A stretch of 6,607 nt of DNA, taken from Gammaproteobacteria bacterium. GTDB taxonomy: Bacteria; Pseudomonadota; Gammaproteobacteria; Pseudomonadales; Azotimanducaceae. The stretch spans positions 8,545 through 15,151 of the forward strand of contig PASO01000021.1 in the NCBI GenBank assembly GCA_002712135.1. Direction: 5' to 3'. Shown here piece by piece: positions 1 through 4,720 of this stretch (position 1 is the stretch's first letter; the number at the start of each line of letters is the position of its first letter). A program made the position numbers and the translations under genes. The notes beneath the pieces are model-generated. The model searched no databases, was not told where the DNA came from, and was given only the letters and a program-made list of their open reading frames with translations.

Positions 1-1019
1 ACAGAGCAACCTTCGATGTGAATGTTCGGTATATCGTAGGAGTTGAACATGGAGCGCATACCGCCACCTAATGGGGCGCCAAGAAATGCACCGGACTCAA
101 AGGCAACGGATGCCTGGGCTGCGAGAATTGAACCGTCTTTCTTGCATCCGACCTTGACTTTTATCTTTGATGCAGCGCCAGGACCACATGCTTGAAAAAC
201 TTCTGCCCGTTTCATACACATTTTGACGGGACGACCGGCTTTTTTAGAAAGCATCATAGCGATGGCTTCCTGATAGGGAGCCGTTTTTCCGCCAAATGCA
301 CCTCCGCATTCAGCAGGGGTGACACGTAGCTGAGATTGCTCCATCTGCATCATGGCTGCCACACTATCGCGCAACGGGAAGTGTCCCTGTGTAGTACTCC
401 ATAATGTAGATTGTGCGGTTGCACTGTAGTTGGCCAGGCATGCAGGCGGTTCGATGTAGCCCTGATGAACTGTTGGTGTGTTGTACTCTAGCTCGACGAC
501 TTCATCGGCGTCATCGAAACCCATAGAAAGGTCTCCTGCGCTACGTTCGTCGCGGGCAAATATATTTGATGATGTGTCTTGCTCGTAATCGTGCAGGATG
601 ACGTCGTCAGTCATCGCAGCATCCAGATCCATGATAGGTTCCAGCTCTTCGTATTCGACCTTTATGGCATCTAAGGCTTGCTCCGCTATAGATATCGTTT
701 GTGCTGCAACGGCTGCTACTGCATGGCCGTAAAACAAAATTTTCTCAATAGCGAGATTATCGCGGGCGATATCTCCGGCCCCGCCGGGTTTAAGGTGAGC
801 AAAATCCTGTCCTGTAACAACTGACTCGACACCATCTATTTTCTCGGCTCCACTGGTGTCGATGTTGATTATTCTTGCATGTGCACAGTCACTTCGCAGT
901 ACCCTGCCGTGCAACATGCGAGGTAGCGATATGTCTGCACCGTAATTGGCTTGGCCGGTGACCTTGTCGGTTGCATCCGGTCGGATTGGTCTCTGCCCGA
1001 TAATCTGATAATCCCCCAT
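1..1019 (-). CDS. Molybdenum hydroxylase large subunit (xanthine dehydrogenase / aldehyde oxidase family), N-terminal part
   Basis: This is the molybdopterin-binding catalytic subunit of a xanthine dehydrogenase / aldehyde oxidase / 4-hydroxybenzoyl-CoA reductase type enzyme, which hydroxylates aldehydes or N-heterocycles using water. I translated it from the ATG at 1019-1017: 339 codons, open through the left edge. Family subunits usually have about 750-800 residues, so under half is visible. Residues 18-42 (DKVTGQANYGAD...LHGRVLRS) are the classic opening of the a/b hammerhead domain, and residues 98-133 hold its second conserved block. The cofactor-binding domain shows HQGYIEP at 185-191, TTQGHF at 209-214 with the expected molybdopterin-contact Gln211, CGGAFGGK at 238-245 and a PVKM...KRAE block at 264-273. 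Thr follows the GGK, where bovine xanthine dehydrogenase has substrate-binding Glu802, so xanthine is an unlikely substrate. No [2Fe-2S] or FAD subunit lies upstream in the window. Family assignment is secure; the substrate cannot be told. Confidence 0.93.
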   Translation of the reverse strand, partial: MGDYQIIGQRPIRPDATDKVTGQANYGADISLPRMLHGRVLRSDCAHARIINIDTSGAEKIDGVESVVTGQDFAHLKPGGAGDIARDNLAIEKILFYGHAVAAVAAQTISIAEQALDAIKVEYEELEPIMDLDAAMTDDVILHDYEQDTSSNIFARDERSAGDLSMGFDDADEVVELEYNTPTVHQGYIEPPACLANYSATAQSTLWSTTQGHFPLRDSVAAMMQMEQSQLRVTPAECGGAFGGKTAPYQEAIAMMLSKKAGRPVKMCMKRAEVFQACGPGAASKIKVKVGCKKDGSILAAQASVAFESGAFLGAPLGGGMRSMFNSYDIPNIHIEGCS

Positions 1020-1026
1020 AACGGAT

Positions 1027-1032
1027 CTCCTT
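1027..1032 (-). promoter_or_regulatory. Ribosome binding site of the molybdenum hydroxylase gene
   Basis: The minus strand reads AAGGAG seven bases before the ATG at 1019. This strong Shine-Dalgarno match at normal spacing fixes the start. The next in-frame ATG is codon 35, inside the conserved hammerhead domain, and would be too late. Confidence 0.8.
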
Positions 1033-1045
1033 ATTTTTTCTAGTT

Positions 1046-1074
1046 ACCTAGTTTAATCTACATGTTCCAGTCAA
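1046..1074 (-). promoter_or_regulatory. Weak candidate sigma-70 promoter for the molybdenum hydroxylase gene
   Basis: On the minus strand TTGACT (1074-1069) matches the -35 consensus well. At 17-base spacing it is followed by CTAGGT (1051-1046), a poor -10 hexamer. The position, just ahead of the ribosome binding site, is sensible. However, the TTGACT also lies inside the ankyrin relic reading frame, so the match may be chance. Confidence 0.2.
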
Positions 1075-1303
1075 TTAATAATTCTACCGCATCTTAAGCT
1101 CCGCTGAATTCTGTCCATTTCAGGGCGTTACCGCTATGTATTTCACCAACGATATTAGATTCTGCACCTTTATCCATGAACAGCTTAGTACAATCGGTTG
1201 CGTTGAAGTGCAATGCTAGATGTATCGTAGTTGTGTCCACACCATGATCTTCACTGCCTGTGTGTGCGTGTTTTCTTGTATACCGTGCTAGTTTCAAGAC
1301 CAA
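1058..1303 (-). pseudogene. Ankyrin-repeat protein relic with internal stop
   Basis: The longest uninterrupted stretch is 69 codons, from a TTG at 1303 to a TAA at 1096-1094; no ATG and no ribosome site open it. Roughly residues 21-46 read like an ankyrin repeat: TTIHLALHFNATDC then TKLFMDKGAESNI, matching the pattern T-x-L-H-L-A ... K-L-L-x-x-G-A-x-x-N. The next repeat begins at NALKWTEFSGA, where the TAA falls. Reading on in the same frame gives DAVELLIDWNM before a TAG at 1060-1058, which is just how an ankyrin helix continues. The TAA therefore appears to interrupt a once longer repeat protein. A hydrophobic start, ATG at 1347 (MKSRIPPHSIIILVF), lies upstream in another frame and could be its detached signal peptide. 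Ankyrin repeats bind proteins; no function is likely to remain. The alternative is a chance open frame, but the repeat match on both sides of the stop argues against that. Confidence 0.6.
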
Positions 1304-1367
1304 AAGACTAGGATTATTATACTATGAGGGGGAATTCTTGACTTCATCTTAGACTATCGGAGTTCCC

Positions 1368-1400
1368 TTTAATCGAGAACTTTATCGGTTGTCGATTAAA
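1368..1400. repeat. Perfect 9-bp inverted repeat across the yejE stop codon
   Basis: TTTAATCGA at 1368-1376 is the exact reverse complement of TCGATTAAA at 1392-1400, with 15 bases between. The right arm contains the yejE stop codon. The arms are AT-rich and no T-tract follows on the minus strand, so this is not a standard intrinsic terminator. It could be a weak RNA hairpin at the 3' end of the yejBE transcript, a protein-binding dyad, or chance. Confidence 0.45.
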
Positions 1401-2481
1401 CAACTTCTTTGCGCGGATCAAACGCATCGCGGACAGCTTCACCGGTAAAGATCAGTAACGTCAGCATAAAAGCGAGCGTGAAGAAGGTGGTCAGTCCCAG
1501 CCATGGAGCATGAATGTTTGTTCTTCCCTGTGCCAAAAGACGACCCAACGAAGGAGAGTCTGAAGGTAGCCCAAAGCCAAGAAAATCTAGTGAGGTCAAA
1601 AGCGTAATCGATCCGGTCAGGATGAATGGCAGGAAGGTAAGGGTTGCTACCATAGCGTTTGGCAACACGTGGCGCACCATGATTCTAATGTTTTTGGCGC
1701 CCAATGCGCGAGCCGCCGTCACGTACTGAAAGTTTCTTGCGCGTAAAAATTCGGCGCGCACGACGCCTACGAGTGCCATCCAGCTAAAGGCTACAAGAAT
1801 GCCAAGAAGCCAGAATACGTTGGACTCAACTATGCTGGCCAGGATGATCAAGATAAACAACACTGGCAGGCCAGCCCAAATCTCCACAAAGCGTTGCGCA
1901 ATAAGATCAACCTTGCCACCAAAATAGCCTTGTACGCCGCCAGCGCATACTCCAATGAGTGACGCAAAGAAAGTCAGTACGAGGCCGAATAGAAACGACA
2001 GCCGTGCACCATAGATCAAGTTGGCGGAGACGTCCTTACCGACGTTGTCCGTACCGAATAGGTGTTCACTCGAAGGAGGGTATGGCGCGGGTCCCGGTAA
2101 ATAGTAATCTATCGTGTTGTAGCTGTAGGGTATGGGTGGCCAGACCATCCAGCCACCTTTGGAAGTAATCATTTCCTGTACTTCGTGCTCACGATAATCT
2201 GCCTCGACCAGAAAAACCCCGCCGAACTCAGTTTCTGCATATCGCTTGAAGATCGGAAAGTAGAATTCGTCCTGATAGGAGATGATCAGGGGTTTGTCGT
2301 TAGCAATGAATTCTGCGAATAACGTCATGGTGAACAGAGCAAGAAATATACAAAATGACCAGAATCCACGTTTATTCGCACGAAAGTTAGATAGTCGCCT
2401 TCGCATCAGCGGTGAAATGCGCGATCGCTTTACAGGCACTATCGTGTTTCCCGCAGTACTGTCGAGTGAGATATCTGACAT
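1396..2481 (-). CDS. yejE: Peptide ABC transporter permease, YejE type
   Basis: This is the second inner-membrane channel subunit of a YejABEF-type importer for peptides (including microcin C-like peptides in E. coli). It has 361 residues from the ATG at 2481; E. coli YejE has 341. A first membrane segment spans about 41-60. A periplasmic region of about 95 residues follows (PYSYNTIDYYLPGP at 118-131), then LFGTDNVGKD at 141-150, where the family has L-G-T-D-x-x-x-R-D. Five more hydrophobic segments lie at about 161-183, 203-221, 222-243, 276-300 and 328-347. The cytoplasmic EAA loop that docks the ATPase is AARALGAKNIRIMVRHVLPN at 256-275, with the invariant Gly261 and Pro274. The C-terminus AVRDAFDPRK is characteristic. 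The ATG overlaps the yejB stop by one base, so the two are translationally coupled. A TTG one codon earlier is possible but less likely. No yejF follows: the next gene downstream is unrelated. Confidence 0.93.
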   Translation of the reverse strand: MSDISLDSTAGNTIVPVKRSRISPLMRRRLSNFRANKRGFWSFCIFLALFTMTLFAEFIANDKPLIISYQDEFYFPIFKRYAETEFGGVFLVEADYREHEVQEMITSKGGWMVWPPIPYSYNTIDYYLPGPAPYPPSSEHLFGTDNVGKDVSANLIYGARLSFLFGLVLTFFASLIGVCAGGVQGYFGGKVDLIAQRFVEIWAGLPVLFILIILASIVESNVFWLLGILVAFSWMALVGVVRAEFLRARNFQYVTAARALGAKNIRIMVRHVLPNAMVATLTFLPFILTGSITLLTSLDFLGFGLPSDSPSLGRLLAQGRTNIHAPWLGLTTFFTLAFMLTLLIFTGEAVRDAFDPRKEVV

Positions 2482-3602
2482 CAACCCTCCCTCAGTTCGA
2501 AGTCAATTCTTGGGTCGACCAGCATGTAAGTAATGTCCGCGATAAGCTGAGTGACGAGTCCGAGAAGAGTAAATACAAATAGCGTAGCAAAGACGATGGG
2601 GTAGTCTCTTGTTAGGATGGCCTCAAAACCCAGAAGGCCGATGCCTCGTAAAGAGAAAATGACTTCTATTAGTACGCCCCCCGTGAACAGCATCCCAAGT
2701 AGCGCGGCCGGGAAGCCAGCAATGACAATTAACATCGCATTGCGAAATACGTGGCCATACAGCACGCGGCGTGGTGTAAGACCTTTTGCCTGGGCTGTCA
2801 GCACATATTGCTTGTTGATTTCTTCCAGGAAGGAGTTTTTAGTGAGCATGGTCAGGGTGGCGAAGCTGCCAGCAACCATGGCTGCCACAGGCATTGCTAG
2901 ATGCCAGATACGGTCCTTTATCTGCTCGAGGATGGAGAGCTCTGCATAATTATCAGATATCAGTCCCCGTAGTGGGAACCAATCAAAAAACTCTCCACCA
3001 CAAAATACGATAATTAGCAGCATTGCAAGAACGAATGAAGGTATTGCGTAACCGACAAGAATAATCACGCTGGTCCAGATGTCGAAGGGTGTCCCATCAC
3101 CCACCGCTTTGCGAATGCCTAAAGGCAGAGAAACGGTATACACTATAAGCAAAGAGGCGATGCCCAGCGAAAGAGATACCGGCAGTCGTTCAATGATCAG
3201 ATCGACAACCGGAACGTCTTGATAGTAGCTATTACCGAATTCGAACGAAAAATAGTCGCGCATCATGATTAGAAAACGAATGTGCGCGGGTTTATCAAAG
3301 CCAAACTGCTGCTCTAGTTCTGCGATAAGTTCTGGGTCCAGCCCCCGCGCGAATTCAAAACTGCTTTCGCCCGTCGGCCCCCCGGTAGTTGGAGCACCAC
3401 CGCCACCACCAATAGTTGCTGTGGCAGCGACACCTTCTCCCATAATTCTGGCAATAGCCTGGTCTACTGGACCGCCGGGTGCGGCCTGAATGATCACAAA
3501 GTTCACCAGCAGGATGCCGATCAAGGTCGGAAAGATCAGCATGATACGCCGAAAGATGTAAGAGGAAACTACTCGTTGAGCTAACCCTGCGAAGTTATCC
3601 AT
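2481..3602 (-). CDS. yejB: Peptide ABC transporter permease, YejB type
   Basis: This is the first channel subunit of the YejABEF-type peptide importer in the inner membrane, where it pairs with YejE. It has 373 residues; E. coli YejB has 364. RRIMLIFPTLIGILLVNFVI at 18-37 is the conserved first membrane helix, followed by QAAPGGPVDQ at 39-48. A Gly-rich periplasmic stretch (65-76) precedes GLDPELIAELEQQFGFDKP at 87-105, a family hallmark. Further membrane segments lie near 142-164, 176-200, 236-255, 290-312 and 334-356. The EAA-type ATPase-docking loop is LTAQAKGLTPRRVLYGHVFR at 268-287, with Gly274. The end, LVDPRIDFELREG, matches the family's ...DPRIDFE tail. The ATG at 3602 has only a weak upstream AAAGG at about 10 bases. 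The gene reads as intact and is first in a yejBE pair, with no clear promoter upstream. Its binding-protein gene yejA lies about 1.1 kb away on the other strand. Confidence 0.95.
   Translation of the reverse strand: MDNFAGLAQRVVSSYIFRRIMLIFPTLIGILLVNFVIIQAAPGGPVDQAIARIMGEGVAATATIGGGGGAPTTGGPTGESSFEFARGLDPELIAELEQQFGFDKPAHIRFLIMMRDYFSFEFGNSYYQDVPVVDLIIERLPVSLSLGIASLLIVYTVSLPLGIRKAVGDGTPFDIWTSVIILVGYAIPSFVLAMLLIIVFCGGEFFDWFPLRGLISDNYAELSILEQIKDRIWHLAMPVAAMVAGSFATLTMLTKNSFLEEINKQYVLTAQAKGLTPRRVLYGHVFRNAMLIVIAGFPAALLGMLFTGGVLIEVIFSLRGIGLLGFEAILTRDYPIVFATLFVFTLLGLVTQLIADITYMLVDPRIDFELREG
2485..2491 (-). promoter_or_regulatory. Ribosome binding site of yejE inside the yejB 3' end
   Basis: The minus strand reads GGGAGGG three bases before the ATG at 2481, within the last yejB codons (Glu-Gly). 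Together with the TGATG stop/start overlap it supports the ATG rather than the TTG at 2484 as the start of yejE. Confidence 0.7.
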
Positions 3603-3719
3603 AGAACATTAACCTTTCTGGTCGCTTTGATGCGCCATGATTTGATCGATGGCGACCTAGATATGGTGCTTAATGCCGGCGCCCAGATCAAGCGTTATGA
3701 TTTTGCGAAAGATGGGTAG
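3585..3719 (+). other. Orphan plus-strand reading frame, possible 3' fragment of an unidentified gene
   Basis: The plus strand is open from 3585 to a TAG at 3717-3719. From an ATG at 3630 it encodes 29 residues, with MRHDLIDGDLDMVLNAGAQI followed by KRYDFAKDG. Composition and codons (GGC GAC, GCC GGC GCC) look like real coding sequence, unlike the AT-rich surroundings. I do not recognise the family. GDLDMV...LNAGA faintly resembles an ankyrin turn with residues missing, but that is speculation. There is no ribosome site and the 5' part lies antisense to the yejB start. The best reading is a possible tail of a lost gene; chance is a real alternative. Confidence 0.2.
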
Positions 3720-4010
3720 GTACTCCAACTTAGGCTTGGAATAAAAAGGAGGGAACTCCAGCTAAATTTCCTCGGCGGTTGGACTCTCCTGATCCAATAG
3801 GATCCTTAATCTCATAATTCGACTTATAGGTCAATACTACGATGCTCCGATATGAGGCACGAGAATAATCCCCTATCTGAATTTTGGGTTGCCGTATCGC
3901 CATGGTCATTGGCAGATGTATCTTGAAACATGTGCGTGTGAGTGAGAGCAATAGCCATGAGATCTGGACAAAGGATCATCATACTGTCTAGCGCGGGACC
4001 AGGTTAATAT
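3720..4010. other. Stretch without a recognisable gene
   Basis: Short open frames exist on both strands, including a 73-codon one on the minus strand at 3951-3730. None has a ribosome site, a recognisable motif or protein-like composition. A small palindrome, GATCC-AATA-GGATC, lies near 3800. No tRNA-like fold, tandem repeat or insertion-sequence end was found. Together with the relics on either side, this looks like decayed DNA between the yejBE and ydbL-yejA units. Confidence 0.5.
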
Positions 4011-4014
4011 ATGA

Positions 4015-4185
4015 CCCTTATATCCCAAATCGGTACTTTGTTTAGCGTTAATTGTTCATGGCTATTTGTTGGGTAACTTCGTCTATGCTGCAGATGGGCT
4101 GGAAATGGCAACGAAGTGCGATGGGTGTCATGACGTAGCTGGAACCGAGTCAGATAAAGTTTCTACTTACGAGGGCATCGAATAG
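4015..4185 (+). pseudogene. c-type cytochrome N-terminal fragment (signal peptide plus CXXCH)
   Basis: Between a TGA at 4012 and a TAG at 4183, one frame reads as the beginning of a secreted cytochrome c. A hydrophobic stretch (VLCLALIVHGYLLGN) leads to a plausible signal-peptidase site (FVYA|ADG). Then comes GLEMATKCDGCHDVAG, where CDGCH (4117-4131) is a perfect haem-attachment motif, 10 residues after the predicted cut. Class I cytochromes put the haem motif at about that distance and continue for 60 or more residues to a Met ligand; this frame ends 19 residues after the motif. No ATG opens it. The only nearby ATG (4011) is in another frame, so a frameshift in the signal-peptide region is likely as well. 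It is probably a non-functional remnant; a tiny working haem peptide started at TTG is a remote alternative. No neighbour suggests a redox partner. Confidence 0.5.
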
Positions 4186-4186
4186 T

Positions 4187-4370
4187 ATGTAGACTTTACT
4201 TTTGATCACTTTATTTTTCTTTGTTGGGGCTTGTTCGGCAACTATTTACTTAGCGCCTTCCAAGGAACCGACTGAGATCAATCTCAACGTAAAGATTGAA
4301 AATGAAAATTCGAATCCAGTCAGATAACAAACTTGAAGGTCTGTTTGACGGAAATAGTGGGCTATTCTAA
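4187..4370 (+). pseudogene. ynbE: YnbE-family outer-membrane lipoprotein gene, broken by a stop and a frameshift
   Basis: YnbE is a small outer-membrane lipoprotein that, in E. coli, partners with the AsmA-like protein YdbH in lipid transport between the membranes. From the ATG at 4187, codon 2 is TAG, where most such signal peptides have Lys (AAG or AAA). Then follows TLLLITLFFFVGAC, a hydrophobic signal with a lipobox (VGAC, Cys16). Next is APSKEPTEINLNVKIENE at 23-40, closely matching the family core A-P-K-E-P-x-x-I-N-x-N-V-K-I-E. In a run of four A (4305-4308) the frame breaks: the original frame ends at TAA 4325-4327. Removing one A gives IRIQSDNKLEGLFDGNSGLF, ending at TAA 4368-4370. 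The reconstructed 60 residues match the roughly 61-residue family length, including the SGLF-type end. ydbL follows 11 bases later, as in the usual ydbH-ynbE-ydbL order. A TTG start at codon 6 could skip the first lesion but not the second. Confidence 0.8.
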
Positions 4371-4373
4371 GGA
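4369..4373 (+). promoter_or_regulatory. Ribosome binding site of ydbL
   Basis: AAGGA ends eight bases before the ATG at 4382 and overlaps the ancestral ynbE stop codon. This favours 4382 (MKKVLTV, a proper signal-peptide beginning) over the in-frame ATG at 4373, which overlaps this site. Confidence 0.7.
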
Positions 4374-4381
4374 TGACTAAT

Positions 4382-4705
4382 ATGAAAAAAGTACTGACAG
4401 TAATTCTATTCGTGTTCTTTACGTATACTGTGTGGGCGATTGAACTAAGTGCTGCTAAGGCACAGGGGCTGGTGGGTGGGGCCAGAACAGAATATATCGC
4501 GATGGTGAAACAGCCGATCATTGGCGAAATGAGTGCGCTTATCAAAGAGGTTAATTCGACATGTAAAGCACAGTTCCAAAATACGGTGCAAAAAATGGGC
4601 GTTGAAATAAAGCAGGTCAGCAATCGGTTCTATGAAATAGCAGTACAGCGAGCTGTAACTGGACACTATTACCAAGATGGAACTGGCGCCAGGAAAAGAA
4701 AATAA
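4382..4705 (+). CDS. ydbL: YdbL family (DUF1318) periplasmic protein
   Basis: The predicted protein has 107 residues, essentially the length of E. coli YdbL (108). MKKVLTVILFVFFTYTVWA is a Sec signal peptide with a likely cut after Ala19. The mature part begins IELSAAKAQGLVGGARTEYI, matching the family's hallmark 'A-x-x-x-G-x-V-G-E-x-x-x-G-Y-L'. MGVEIKQVSNRF at 72-83 and AVTGHYYQDG at 91-100 match the conserved middle and the G-x-Y/W-x tail region. In E. coli, YdbL works with YdbH and YnbE and is thought to modulate YnbE assembly. Here ynbE directly upstream is broken and ydbH is not adjacent, so YdbL may have lost its partners locally. The gene itself shows no lesion. yejA starts 15 bases after its stop, in the same frame. 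The family call is firm; a present role is uncertain. Confidence 0.88.
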   Translation: MKKVLTVILFVFFTYTVWAIELSAAKAQGLVGGARTEYIAMVKQPIIGEMSALIKEVNSTCKAQFQNTVQKMGVEIKQVSNRFYEIAVQRAVTGHYYQDGTGARKRK

Positions 4706-4720
4706 GACTGGTCTAGTCCG

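Noticed and set aside
1514..2533. Several plus-strand open frames opposite yejE and yejB
   Set aside because: They are antisense shadows of strongly conserved permease genes and have no ribosome sites or family features.
3793..3812. GATCC-AATA-GGATC palindrome as a terminator
   Set aside because: Only a five-base stem, no T-tract on either strand, and no gene end close by.
3730..3951. 73-codon open frame on the minus strand
   Set aside because: No ribosome site, no recognised motif, unnatural composition, and it lies in a stretch surrounded by relics.
3950..4066. Eleven-base inverted repeat (AATAGCCATGA at 3950-3960 and TCATGGCTATT at 4056-4066)
   Set aside because: One such match is not surprising by chance in about 1 kb. 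No insertion-sequence end, target duplication or transposase is associated.
1058..4370. In-frame stops in several genes as possible stop-codon reassignment or programmed recoding
   Set aside because: The interrupted genes use both TAA and TAG, while yejA ends normally at TAG, yejE at TAA and yejB at TGA. ynbE also has a frameshift. Decay or sequence error explains this better than recoding.
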